Below, in pieces: positions 10,085-20,943 of a stretch of 64,000 nucleotides of DNA. Origin of the DNA: Pseudovirgaria hyperparasitica (Eukaryota > Ascomycota > Dothideomycetes > Acrospermales > Acrospermaceae). Position numbers and translations under genes: made by a program. The notes under the pieces were generated by a model, which saw only the letters and a program-made list of their open reading frames with translations, ran no database searches and had not been told where the DNA came from. Positions within the stretch are counted from its first letter, which is position 1. Every line of letters starts with the position of its first letter. Location: the NCBI RefSeq assembly GCF_010093815.1, contig NW_022985567.1, positions 273,367 through 337,366 on the forward strand, written 5' to 3'.

Positions 10085-11688
10085 ATGAATACCCATCCTC
10101 ATGTTATTATCATCGGAGCAGGTATTGGCGGCTTGACGACTGCGATAGGTAAGCTATTCAGTTTCTTCCTCAATGTAGCTCTCTCTAACAGGCCCCCAGC
10201 ACTGTGTCAAGTCGGATGTAAGGTCACCATTTTGGAGCAAGCTTCTAGGCTTTCCGAAATTGGAGCAGGTATACAACTTGTAGGCGCAACGTAACTAGCT
10301 TTTTATCCTAACTAATGTCATACGGGCCCCAAACGCTACACGCGTACTTCAAAACCTGGGCGTTCTTGCAGAGGTAACTATCTATGCAAATAAACCCGCC
10401 GGTCTTGTTGTGCGCCGCTACGATGATGATTCAGAGATTGGACCCCGCTCACATAGCGATGGCCTCGACAAAAAATTCGATTCTCCAATGCTAGTCATCG
10501 TGGGTGCGCGCCAGACCAATCGTTTGGAGCTCTGCTGATACTTTCGTAAGCATCGAGCCGACCTTCAAAGAGTACTGTTGAAGGCTGTCCATGCCCAAGG
10601 CGCCCGCCTTCACATGAGCGCTCGTGTCAAAACTGTCGACCCTGATTTCAACGCCAAAGTTGAGCTTGAGACAGGACAACAGTTCGAGGGTGATCTTGTC
10701 GTCGGGGCGGACGGGATAAACAGCCAAGTCAGGGCACAGATGGTAAGATATTGGGAGATCCCAGACGAACTCACAGCGACCGGCGATGCAGCATATAGAG
10801 TCACTATACCGCGGCACAAGCTGCTTGAATGTCCCGGCCTCATACAAGAAATTGATGGCAGAGTCAGCAGTCGGTGGATCGGCCCTCATGGCCATATCAT
10901 GGCATATCCACTCCGTGGCAACGAGCTTTATAATGTGGTCATGGTTCACCGAAATGAAGAGGCTGGACTGGATAAATCAAACATATGGACACGCCGAGGA
11001 CGTATGACGGCTTTATTGAGGTTCTATGGCAGCTGGAGTCCTCTGGTGAATATTCTGGCGAAACAAATCAACACCGAAGGACTCGTGCAGTGGCCATTAG
11101 AGACCCGTCCACATTTGCCAAGCTGGTCCGTCAATCGAATCTGTCTTCTTGGAGACTCAGTCCATGCCATGCTACCATATGTGTACGTGCATTTCTAAAC
11201 GTATTGTCTGCTGGACTCCTTCATAACAAGTTTCGAACAGCGCCCAAGGGGCTGCGCAGGCTATCGAAGATGCCGCTGTTTTAGGCACTTGCCTTTCACA
11301 GATCAGTGATATTCCGCAGGTCCTTTCGATATACGAGCGTGTCCGCAAAGCAAGGGCAGAGTTCATTCAAAACTCTGCTTCTACGATGCGGACAGTCCTA
11401 CATTACGAGGACGGAGTCGATCAGGAGAAACGCGATGCCATAATGCGAGCGCCGAGAATCGCCGGCTGGAAGCACCCGGATCTTTGGGCTGATGCAGAAT
11501 ACCAAAATACCGTTTGGGGTTATGATGTAATTGCGGAGACTCAACGAGAGTGCAGCAAATGTCTAGAACCCCCAAATAACGCAGAGAGGCAAGTGAAAAG
11601 ACGGTCAAGGCAAGTTGAGTACGTAGTAGTCTTCATTCTTGTGCTCTTATTAGAGTGTATGCTTAAATATATCTGGTGGGGCTCCTGA
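10085..11688 (+). pseudogene. FAD-dependent monooxygenase pseudogene (salicylate hydroxylase-like)
   Basis: The protein starts MNTHPHVIIIGAGIGGLTTA, a Rossmann FAD site (GxGxxG). After a 51-nt intron (10149-10199) it continues ALCQVGCKVTILEQA, and further on APNATRVLQNLGVLAEV, HRADLQRVLLKAV, the DG motif DLVVGADGINSQVR, and the GD motif ICLLGDSVHAMLPYV followed by an intron at 11183-11240 and AQGAAQAIEDAAVLG. These are the hallmarks of group A flavin monooxygenases acting on aromatic acids. Two defects are visible: a second intron starting at GTAGGC (about 10279) lacks a usable AG just before APNATRV (the sequence there is ATACGGGCC), and a TGA stop lies in frame near 10536, in codons that otherwise continue in phase. 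An unusual splice form cannot be excluded. The tail after about residue 430 (VEYVVVFILVLLLECML) is not family-like. Confidence 0.75.
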
Positions 11689-11689
11689 C

Positions 11690-11845
11690 ATGTTTATGAT
11701 TACGGACTCCACAACGAAGAGCACAATGGATGAAGTCTCCATGAACCTATTTCAAAGCCCCTTCGATAACTCAGCGTTTCTAAGCACTGCGGGTGGCACA
11801 CTCTCCGACCTGAGTCCACCACTGCCTTCCCTTATTCAACTGTAA
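11690..11845 (+). other. Short orphan open frame, possibly a terminal-exon relic
   Basis: Fifty-one codons run from an ATG at 11690 to a TAA at 11843: MFMITDSTTKST..., ending SDLSPPLPSLIQL. The composition (NLFQSPFDNSAF, SPPLPS) resembles the C-terminal part of fungal transcription factors. No upstream exon was found. The rest of 11846-12056 holds only the 3' side of the methyltransferase gene. Confidence 0.2.
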
Positions 11846-12056
11846 GTTTACTCTGATCTTTAGTCCCCCCACGTCGTCCCTCTTTGAAATTACGACCTTT
11901 TCCCCGCGTCCTCATCACCGCCACCTCAATCCGTCATAATAAAAATCATCTGACGTAATGTTCAGGATGTTTTCTGTACCATTGCTACCCAGGCCCAAGA
12001 GACTCTACGCCAATATTTTAAAGAACGATAAGCTCTCTTGTCCAGGGACCATGGTC

Positions 12057-13484
12057 TTACTCTGACGACTTTTTTAATTGTATCAGCGAATCAGCACTTC
12101 CGTCTGGCTTCACGACTCCAACCATCTCCAGAGACTCGTCTGCCCGTTGGAACAGACCCTCCCAATCCTCCAGGGTTCGCTCTTTGCCGCCGAATTGGAC
12201 CATCATTTGCATATCTAAGGCTCTCATCACTCGTTCCCGCTCTCTGTCAACAGCTCCTGGCATGCTCATGACCTGTTCAGCGACGATGATGCTCGCGCCT
12301 GGTTTCAAGCACTGCGTCAATTGACGTAGAATCGTGATGCAATCTTCGTCAGCCCAATCGTGAAGGATATGTCGAAGCAAGAAGATGTCAGCGCCTCGGC
12401 TAGTCGATTTTTGAGGTTCAAAGAACGAATGCGGTGTGAACGTTACGCGTCCTTTGAGATGCGCTGGGATTGTTGCATCAGCTACCTCTTGAAGATTGGT
12501 GCTATCCTGAATCATCAAGGTAAGGCTTGGAAATGCGTCAGCAAGCATCACGCTCACGAAACCATTCGCTCCTCCGATCTATCAAACCGGCATCAGCGAG
12601 TCCAACGTCGACCAACGAGCCACGAACTTACGTCAACGACAAGAGCCTCACCTAGCGACTCCCACGCAAATCCTCTTACGACATGGCTTACGTCGTGTGG
12701 ACCACCGTTCGTGATCAATTCCATGTACCGTCCATAGCCTTGAATAAGGCTCGGCCGCTTTCCAGCATACTCCCACCATGAATCTTCCGTGTGGTGCGCA
12801 ACCTGAAACGGAGATTTTATCGCATCCTCTTGTCCCTGCTTGAGCCATCTGATGAGACCTAGTGAAGATGGCAAGCAAACTTCCAGCTGGTATGTAAGTA
12901 GGGGCTCCAACCTCGGTATCTCCATGGAAGTCACTGTGTGTGAAATGTATCCATTGCGGGGCTCTCGGAAGACCTGATATGTCATTGCTTGTCGCAGGAT
13001 CCGAGCGAGTGTATCGGCTGGCAGTTTGACTTTGTCTGCCAAGGCTTCGATACTGATGTCACCATTTGCTGGAACTAATTCGGCGATTCGATAATGGTTG
13101 ATCGTCTGTAAGGATACCAGACTATGCTTGTCCTGCGTTTTGTTAGATGCTTTAATCGCAGGCTTTGATGCAGCTTACTACGAGCGCCATATTTTTCGAA
13201 GTCTCAGTAGGTCCCTCCAGCGCATTGATCAAAAGCCGACATGCCTGCACTAATCTTGTACGGGCGTTCAGGCTTTCTCTAAAGCCATTCTCCGTCTTGC
13301 TGGGTCCCTTGGACTCATTGACTGCCTTCTGTTGCTCATTCTGGAGACTAGCATCATGTCGTAGGAAGTAGAAGCAGCTTTTGATCGTGTCAACCAAGGT
13401 ATCTATGGTATCGACCTGTCGCGGCGGTGTAGTAGCTGGCGAAACAAGTCCAGTGCCAAGCGAGCCCATAATTTCTCTGTTCAT
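12057..13484 (-). CDS. SAM-dependent O-methyltransferase (Methyltransf_2 type)
   Basis: Exons 13484-13179, 13132-12632 and 12578-12057 (introns of 46 and 53 nt) give 442 aa. The N-terminal half is the dimerisation winged-helix domain (for example ISIEALADKVKLPADTLARI). The C-terminal half is the class I fold: VVDIGGANG (residues 267-275) is the SAM-binding glycine loop, and LRHILHDWADEDC carries the catalytic His at residue 342, as in plant caffeate-type and fungal sterigmatocystin-type O-methyltransferases. The enzyme transfers a methyl group from SAM to a phenolic hydroxyl; the substrate is unknown. It is transcribed away from the UbiA prenyltransferase, from a 615-bp shared intergenic region, which suggests joint control and a shared pathway. 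The frame is intact. Confidence 0.9.
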
Positions 13485-14099
13485 GTGTCTGTTTAGGATG
13501 TGTGCAATGTGAATGTGGCAGTGTCAATGGTTCAAGCAAGCCTGGTGTCTTTAGTCGATGTGGTTAATGGCAATTCCGTCTTCTGCCTAGACGAGGTATC
13601 TAATGCCAACGGACCGTTGTGCCATACACGTAACGTGCAAGCTGTGCACAATCCTCATACCGCCTTCAGCGTTACGCCAGTCCATAGCCCGGTCGCTCCT
13701 AGGAGCAATGTGCATTGGCTACCCTAATGGCTACCTCCGAAACATGAAGGTAACGAGCGCAGGGGGGCAGATCTCCTGTTACAGATTTAAGCACTACTAC
13801 GAGTAGTATAAGTCTGGTGAGATATCTTCCATTTGGGGTTAGATTCATTTCTGGAGAGGGCCGGAGCCCAGTCTAACCAAAAATAGAAGCTTCATGGACG
13901 TCCTCCATTCGTCTTCATTTGGCGTACGAGGTTGGTACACGCAGTACGACGCCATTCCACCTCGATGATATCTTGCTCACATCTTGACCGCGACTGACGA
14001 CATGAGCAGCGTCTCTTTGACTATCCCTTCACTGCCAACGCTTCAAGTCGCAATACCATTCCCATACCCGTTCCCGGTCCCTCCATCCCATCCGCCAGG
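13485..14099. promoter_or_regulatory. Divergent promoter of the methyltransferase and the UbiA gene
   Basis: These 615 bp lie between two head-to-head start codons. There is no convincing coding frame. This is the only intergenic stretch in the cluster-like region with two intact biosynthetic genes reading outwards. No specific operator could be assigned by eye. Confidence 0.5.
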
Positions 14100-15212
14100 A
14101 TGTCTTCGACCAAGACTCTCCAACAGCGGAAAATCTCGAAAGCCACCACAGCTGCCACTTCCCCAGGCTCCGAAACAGAAACTAAACACGCTGGGAATTA
14201 TGGTGGCAACAGCGTCAAAGGCTGGGTAGGGTATCTCCCCCAATCATGGGTCCCATATATTCAGCTTGCCCGCCTCAGTCCCCCCGCTGGCCTCTTCCTG
14301 ATCTACTTCCCCCATGCTTTCGGCCTCCTTTTGGCCGCGATCAAGCAGCGTTCCGACCCATCCGACGTCCTTTTCGCAGCGGGCAAATTACTCGCCGGTT
14401 CCTTCTTCGTCTCAAACGCAATTCACATCTGGAATGACCTGATCGACGCACCGCTCGACGCCAAAGTCGAGCGGACACGCCATCGTCCAATTCCACGTGG
14501 CGCCGTCTCCCCCTCCGCCGCGCTCGTCTTCACGGCAACGCAGGCTGCCGGCGCTGCTTATTTCCTGCCCACCATGGAAGGTGATACATGGCAGAACTTT
14601 CTGTACTCGGTGCCTGGGATATTGGGCTGGACTTACTACCCCTATGCGAAGCGCCAGGTGCCCGCTCCTCAAGCCGTGCTCGGATTCTGCCTCGCATGGG
14701 GCAACGTTATGGGTGAGAAGACGATGGGCGTCGAAGCCTTCACGACTGGACTTCTAGGCTCGAATTCCGTGCCCGCGGTTCAGTATGGGTCCGCGGCGCT
14801 GTTTGCGGCAGTACTGCTCTGGAGCATGATCTACGACACCGTGTACGCACACCAGGATCTCGAGGACGATCTCAAGAACGGCATCTTCAGTCTGGCGGTA
14901 TTGTGCCGGGGAAAGACGAAAGTGCTGCTGTGGCTGCTGCTTGCGCTCATGGTTGGGTCGCTTGTTGGGACCGGGATATGGGAAGGACTGGGAGCGGTGT
15001 ATTATCTTGGAGCGGTAGGTGGTGCGGCGGCGAGCTTGGGAAGCATGATTATCTTTGTAGATCTAAAAGATAGTGAGAGCTGTTGGTGGTGGTTCGGGAA
15101 TGGGTTTTGGTATGCCGGAGGTGCAATTGCCACGGGATTGGCGGGTGAGTATGCGATGAAGGCAGGGCTATTGGATCTTGTCCTCGAAGGCCTACGAATG
15201 GAAGGGATCTAA
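14100..15212 (+). CDS. UbiA-family aromatic prenyltransferase
   Basis: An intronless frame of 370 aa. The first Asp-rich motif NDLIDAPLD (residues 112-120: N-D-x2-D-x3-D) is followed by the conserved basic stretch AKVERTRHRPIPRG. The second motif, YDTVYAHQDLEDD, is at residues 245-257. These Asp residues bind the Mg-prenyl diphosphate. About eight to nine membrane helices are visible (for example SPPAGLFLIYF, LLWLLLALMVGSLVGTGIW). COQ2 of ubiquinone synthesis has the same motifs, but this protein begins with a short Ser/Thr-rich leader instead of a clear mitochondrial presequence and lies beside a methyltransferase, so a role in a prenylated aromatic (meroterpenoid-like) product is more likely. 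COQ2 itself cannot be fully excluded. It would act in an internal membrane. Confidence 0.88.
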   Translation: MSSTKTLQQRKISKATTAATSPGSETETKHAGNYGGNSVKGWVGYLPQSWVPYIQLARLSPPAGLFLIYFPHAFGLLLAAIKQRSDPSDVLFAAGKLLAGSFFVSNAIHIWNDLIDAPLDAKVERTRHRPIPRGAVSPSAALVFTATQAAGAAYFLPTMEGDTWQNFLYSVPGILGWTYYPYAKRQVPAPQAVLGFCLAWGNVMGEKTMGVEAFTTGLLGSNSVPAVQYGSAALFAAVLLWSMIYDTVYAHQDLEDDLKNGIFSLAVLCRGKTKVLLWLLLALMVGSLVGTGIWEGLGAVYYLGAVGGAAASLGSMIIFVDLKDSESCWWWFGNGFWYAGGAIATGLAGEYAMKAGLLDLVLEGLRMEGI

Positions 15213-16005
15213 CGACGCGAAGTGATGCGATATCGGACGTGGGTATTCTCGAGGAGAGAACGGGATCTTGGTGGGTCGTCGACAACTTACAAGGCCTGAT
15301 ATACCGAGAATGTAAGCAGGAACAACGTCCAATTGGAGTGAGTAGATGTACAGCATGTTTTGCGGACCCATACAATGGCATTTCACTATGTAGGACTCAG
15401 AAGGAGATTGTATGAGATGCTACAGGGCCGGAAAGGCAACAGAGGTCATTGGAGTGAGGGCGGGAGTGCGAAGTAGCTTCTTAGAACCTTGTATTGGATG
15501 GACAGTCTTGAATTTTGGGTAAAAATTCGACTTGACTCCATGTAGAAGATCCAAAGTAAATGGATAGCTGTGTTGTTCAGGCTGTCGATTTACATTCGAT
15601 CTTATGTCGACGCCGCAGGGCCATGTGATATATGACTTCTAGAAGTTCCAGATCTCTTGAGGATACACATAACAGTGCTGTCCGGAGTTGTCGGAATTTC
15701 ACTGCGTGGAAACTGAGATCTGGGGATCCGGGCAATCAACACGGTGATGCTGTGAAGATTTGCGAACGAGACCCTTCGTGGTCCAAGAGAGTCTACAGTA
15801 TTACGCCTTCTGTCCATTGCCCAAGAGGAGCCCACCGGTCGACTCGTACTAAGCATGGGTAGGTAAGTATATGAGCCATGGTTCTATAAAAAGACATAAC
15901 ACTCTGCAATATACGAAGAGCTGCCTGAGCCCTTAGTCACTGCATTTTTTACAGAGCGAGATAGAAACCTAAGAACAACCCGAAAGTACTTAACCTGGCA
16001 TCAAC
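15213..16005. other. Intergenic, no gene recognised
   Basis: About 790 bases with only short frames of no recognisable content. The 60 bases before 16006 probably contain the core promoter of the second FAD oxidase (a TATAAAA-like word, CTATAAAAAG, is at about 15881-15890). Confidence 0.4.
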
Positions 16006-17695
16006 ATGATTTGGACCTCACTGTTTCTGGGCATAATATCTGGTATGGTTCTAGCGGCAGGTTCTATCTCGAAACTATCACCATCCGCAAAATCAGCTTG
16101 TTCAGAGCTCGCACACACGCTTGATGGGGGAGATGGGAGTATCGTAAACACACCTCCACTAAGTACAACATCCGTCGAAATCAACTGGTAAGCAACCGCG
16201 CCCTCGTTGTCTCCATTCGGGCTTGACCAACAGCTCAGGTCCCAATCATGCATCTTCAACTCCAGCTGCATTGTGCGTGCCCACAATGCGGAACACGTCT
16301 CAACTGCCCTGGCGATCATCGTCCAACATGAAGCCAAATTTGCTGTCCGCAGCGGTGGGCATTCGCCGAATCCGGGCTTCGCCGGTATTGCGGATCCGGG
16401 TGTGCTCATTAGCCTTGAGAATTTCCTGCAGGTAACCCTGAATGAGGATAAGAGCGTTGCTAGTATCGGACCAGGCACGCGCTGGGGGCAAGTATATGAT
16501 ACGCTCGATCCGGCTGGTCTCGCTGTCGTAGGGGGTCGCCTCCCTTATGTAGGCACAGCTGGTCTTGTTCTCGGAGGCGGTTTTTCGCATTTCTCTGGAG
16601 AGTTTGGCATGGCGGTTGATAATGTCAGGAATTTTGAGGTGTGTAGCAAGATCAGCTGTCTGCTCGAATTGACTGACCGGCTTCGCTGAAGGTCGTTCTT
16701 GCGAATAGTTCGATTGTAGATGCCAATGCGGATGAGAACGTCGAACTTTTCTGGGCTTTAAAAGGCGGTGGTCCCAACTTCGGCATTGTGACGAGATTCG
16801 ATCTCAACACGATTACAGTAAGAGATATCTGGTACAGCATAAGAGCCTATGCCGTGGAGTCCGCGGATCATGTGTTGGATACCCACGCAGCATGGCAAAT
16901 GGATGGTGGAAGGGATCCCAAGGCAACTGTAGCGCTCGTTATCAGTCTAGATGTCATCACTCTGGTGCTGGTGTACTCGGAGCCAGTTCAGAACCCGCCT
17001 GCATTCGCCGCATGGGACAACCTGAGTACGGCTGCCGTCCCAGTACCACCGACGCTCGGTACTGTCGCTTCTTTGACAAACACTCTCGGCGGCTCCTTCG
17101 AGTTGCTGCCCCAAAGGTAACAGGTGCGAATCATGTCGGAGTTCCTCAGACTAACACAAGCAGACATGATTACCGCGGAGTCAGCTCCAAAGTCGATGCT
17201 CAGCTTTACAAAGACGTCTATGCGCATTGGCTACCGGCCGCGTTAGCTACAAGGGAGAGGACCGGTGCGAATCAGACCTTCTCATTGCAACCTGTTCCCG
17301 CGAACATCGCGGCAGTCGGTGTCACGAATGGAGGGAATGCACTCGGTATTCCAGCCGTTGATCATCAGTGTAAGTGTCGTGAGTAGATCTCAGTTCTGGA
17401 AGCATAGCTCAAATTCCTAGGGTGGACTACATTGATCGACTGGAACAATGCCGTCGATGACGACGATGTTTGCTCAGCATCTTTCTCGACTACCGAGATG
17501 TGGACGAGCTTGAGCAGGGAGCGCGGACTAGATGTGAATTACATCTTCATGAACGACGCCTCTCGAGACCAGAACCCTCTCAGTACACAAGGTGCGGAGA
17601 ATCTTGGCAAGTTAAGGTCTATCGCAGGAGCGTATGATCCTAGTGGTATCTTCCAACGATTGCAGAAGGATGGATTTCTACTTTCGAAGGCTTGA
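16006..17695 (+). CDS. Secreted FAD-linked oxidoreductase, second paralogue (BBE-like)
   Basis: Five exons (16006-16187, 16239-16638, 16692-17116, 17164-17369, 17421-17695) separated by introns of 47-53 nt join in frame to 495 aa. The signal peptide is [30 protein letters not shown] puts the flavin-linking His at residue 102; [20 protein letters not shown] and [17 protein letters not shown] follow, and the C-terminal BBE segment ends [17 protein letters not shown]. The position aligned with the second flavin-bonding Cys of bicovalent members is Leu. The first intron splits the INW|S codon at the same place as the gene at 3755, while the other three introns are absent from that paralogue. Intact frame and splice sites suggest function; the substrate is unknown. 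Confidence 0.88.
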
Positions 17696-17706
17696 TTCTA
17701 TATATA

Positions 17707-18080
17707 CAGTCGGATCTCGATATAACGATACGAAGACGGCCACGTCGATTACATCGGTATAGCGAGATTATCGTATAATTGATTCTTATATAAGCTGACC
17801 TTTAGGCGCTAATTGGCTACCTTCATTTTTAGACGATGTGAGCCCCTATTTCTAATTATCAAGGGTCTCCTCTCAACTCTACTAATACCTATTTTATATC
17901 TATTTATAACTTAACATAACGATAAATATAGGTAAAATAAGACAATTTATGAGATATTAGAATTCACGAAGAAGACACCTGCTATTTTAATAAAGTGGAT
18001 AGAACCTATTATGAGTCCAAGATTAATAAGTAGGTAAGAAGAGAAGTAAATATAGAAGTAGATAAAAATAGATAGATTAT
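17707..18080 (+). mobile_element. Possible Fot1/pogo-type DNA transposon end, decayed
   Basis: After TATATA, the sequence CAGTCGGATCTCGATATAAC is followed by TCGGTATAGCGAGATTATCG; ends of this kind (CAGTCGGA... with CGATATAACGA words) are typical of fungal pogo/Fot1 elements, which insert at TA. The following 300 bases are AT-rich and full of stops. No matching inverted end was found up to 19.9 kb, so only one terminus is proposed. The family name is from memory of such ends. Confidence 0.4.
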
Positions 18081-19549
18081 CATAAGGTCCTTGATAGGCT
18101 GCGCGACCAGAGTGGCATTCCCCTCTAGGAGATGATGTTCATCGAGTACGCGATCTCCCCGGTGACAATGACTATCCTCCTCATCGATTGGGCCTGAAGA
18201 CGGTCAAAGTGAAGGACCCGGATGGCATCCATGCTTGTCTCAGTAAGTAGGCTCAGGTCGAGAAGATGGATGCTTAAATATAGAGACCGAGACGGACGGT
18301 GAGTCTTGGGAATATTTATTGTATTTCCTGTCCCGCATTACGATCTAGTGATCGATGTAGAGCGCCAGCCTGATGTGCAATGGCTCTAAATCTACTGCAA
18401 GGGGTGGTCTTTTTGAGGACCGGCATACAACTGCGTCGGCTACCAACGCACGCGAAGTAATCGAAACTTCATCAGAGCTACCTGGAACCCTTATTAAATC
18501 TGCTTATTTTCGGAATTGAGGTTGTCAACAGATATAAATACGTGTTCCACTAGTGACTACTGTACTTGGTTAGCCACCCCTAGTGAATCGCGTAGCGTCT
18601 TCGTCTCTCTATACTAGTTAGTTTAGTGAATAGTCTCTTGAGACACAGCACGCTTTGTTGAAGTGTGAAGACTGCTCGATGCCTTAGAGAGACTGCGAAG
18701 TTACCAAGAATGCCGCCCTGATGACGTCCCTTCCCGAGGCAAGGGTGTGATGAAGAAGAAGCTTATTCGAGGCCATACGACTTCTATCATACATAGCCGA
18801 CCCTGTGCCTGCGCGGTCATTGTATCGATGGTGTCGTCTCAATCAGTAGCTCGTAGAGATTGCGTATATATCGAAGCTGTCAGCTTTCAAGCGCAAGATG
18901 AAAGAGCAAGGTAGGCTTGGGCAGTGTTGTGGAGGAGAGGAGCGTTAGGTAATTAGGCGTTTCGGCTTATGAATCGATAAGGCAAATCTCGTGATATTTC
19001 TCATCATAACGTAGACATGTAGAATCATCTATACAATCACGCTGCGTACACTAGAGATCCTCGAACACATTCTCGAGATATTTCTGAACAGTCGTACCAA
19101 GCCGCCCAGGTACGGAAGAAGAACATCCGAAAACCGCTGGCAATGCGATTACATCTAGGGATGCATCAGGCATCAATGTCGACACCATAACGCCCGAACA
19201 GCAGTACGACCCTCCACCTGTACCTAGCCTTGATACTTCTTGAAGTAGAAAATCGACCAGAACAACCAGGCCCAAACCCAGACAACTACCCAGACGCTGA
19301 GCGAGCAGACACGGAAATACGCAACAATGATACATCAAGCATCGGATCACGATGAGAATGAGGTTGTTTCAGCTGAGAAATTGATTACCTAATAATCTAT
19401 TTTGTCGTTCTCTACAGCAGTCGATTAGCTGAGCCGTTCTGGCGTGGATGAGGTCCAACACCGAACTATCGCGATGCTAGCCTTTCTCGACATAGTTTGT
19501 GATCTTAGCCCTGCTTACGTAAAAGTATTCTGAAGGCCTACCTTCCCTC
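18081..19549. other. Gene-poor degenerate stretch
   Basis: No intact gene was recognised. Around 18780-18950 the plus strand gives protein-like fragments (for example YIADPVPARSLYRWCRLNQ then LSAFKRKMKEQ) broken by stops, which may be the relic of a transposase or host gene; they could not be assigned. Confidence 0.35.
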
Positions 19550-19720
19550 GATTGGAGCTCAGATTCAATTCAGTTAGATTTGATTCTGCTCTCCCATTTG
19601 GGCGATTCAATTCGATTCGACGATATCTCAAATCGAATAACTTCAGTCTGTTTCGACTCGAGGTCCAGCATCGGATCGAATCGATTGGTGCCAACTCTGT
19701 GTCGGCGAGTGAAGCAACTG
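19550..19720. repeat. ATTCGA-rich dispersed repeat, copy 2
   Basis: Relative of 2980-3145 by word composition (ATTCAATTCGATTCGACGAT, ATCGGATCGAATCGATTG) and by the shared ending GGTGCCAACTC versus GATGCCAACTC. Nothing coding was recognised; 19721-20001 is the upstream region of the cupin gene. Confidence 0.5.
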
Positions 19721-20001
19721 TCACTACTCTATCAGTTAGTGGGGGTGAGTGTTTCATTTGCTCTGATTCACATGTCAGGTTACGTACAGCGTAAGCACTA
19801 CGCTGGCATCTGATCGGCGGCCCAGCTTTCTCGGTGGTCTCCTTTAGTCAAGCAGCTCCGAAGCAGGAAAGCCGAAAAAAATGAAATATGCGACCCAAAA
19901 ATCTCTCATAAACTACTGACGTAGGTGTTCCTGTGTCGGATGATGTTGTACCTGTGCTGCGAGTCTTCTGCCGAATTCCAAGATGTTTCTATCAAAGGAA
20001 G

Positions 20002-20787
20002 ATGTCTCGAAATTTCCGAACCCACTATTCGTGGCGTGAGTCTCACGTGGCTCTTTTTGATCCCAGGGTGTGTTTACAACATAATCACAGCTTCGAGGGA
20101 GCAATCATTGTGCGGCTCCTGCCTCATGCCACGAGAGCGTTCGTCTACGATATCACTTTCCATCTCAAACACCCGCGACTTCTGGCACTGAACTCAAAGA
20201 AGCCCCCACTACACTTCCATCCTTATCAGAAGGAGTACATGCAAGTCTTGGAAGGCGAACTCTTTGTGGAAGTCGATGGTGTAGAGATGGCATTGGCTCC
20301 GGAGCACGGTGAGATCACCGTGCGCCCATGGCAACATCATCGCCTTTATCCACATCCAAGCGGCGGTAGGGACACCATGAGATTTCTGCTATCGGCAGAC
20401 GATACTCCGGAATCGTTCAAGATTGACAACGTCTTTTTCCAAAACTGGTACGCGTACCAAGACGAGGTTGTACTACACAAAGGGGGACATTTCGACGTGT
20501 TGCAAGTCATGAATGTAAGTTGATTTTACTTGGTGTTAGTCAACCCAATAGTTATCGGCTGAAAACGAGAGATGTTCGACGCTGGGGGTTCTTATCTCTC
20601 CTTACCGACCTGGATGCCTTTCCGATGTCAAATATCAAGAGCTGCTGGAATATTACTGGGAAGATGGATTGGCGGTCTTGCAGGTTATCAGCCATTTCGC
20701 GAAGAATGGACAACAGAATGGGAGCTTGCATGCAAAAAAATGAGCGAAACATGGACTCTGCGAAGATTCGCCCACGGCATACAATAG
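20002..20787 (+). CDS. Cupin-domain protein
   Basis: Exons 20002-20514 and 20572-20787 with a 57-nt GTAAGT...GAG|AG intron give 242 aa. The cupin core is clear: PPLHFHPYQKEYMQVLEGEL (His 72/74 region, with the downstream Glu) is motif 1, and VRPWQHHRLYPH is motif 2; such His/Glu sets usually hold a metal. The second exon (MFDAGGSYLSLPTWMPFR, then GRWIGGLAGYQPF) matches the C-terminal extension I recall from fungal cupin proteins in metabolite clusters. The start is uncertain: the frame is open upstream to 19933 without an ATG, so the ATG at 20002 is chosen. It is 157 bases from the 3' end of the convergent SDR gene. Function is unknown; such cupins may be isomerases or cyclases. Confidence 0.75.
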
Positions 20788-20943
20788 ATGTAATAAACTG
20801 CTGTATCACTTGCATTGTATGCCTGATCAAGCAGTCCGAATAGCTACAAGCTAGATACAGAAATGGGAAGCCGCATGCTCAATCGAAAGTCTCCTCGGCG
20901 GTATAGAAAGCTGATGATGTAACACAGCAAACGTTCAAGATCG

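Noticed and set aside
17700-19900. Whole stretch as one complete transposon
   Set aside because: Only one plausible terminus was found, with no matching inverted end and no transposase domain.
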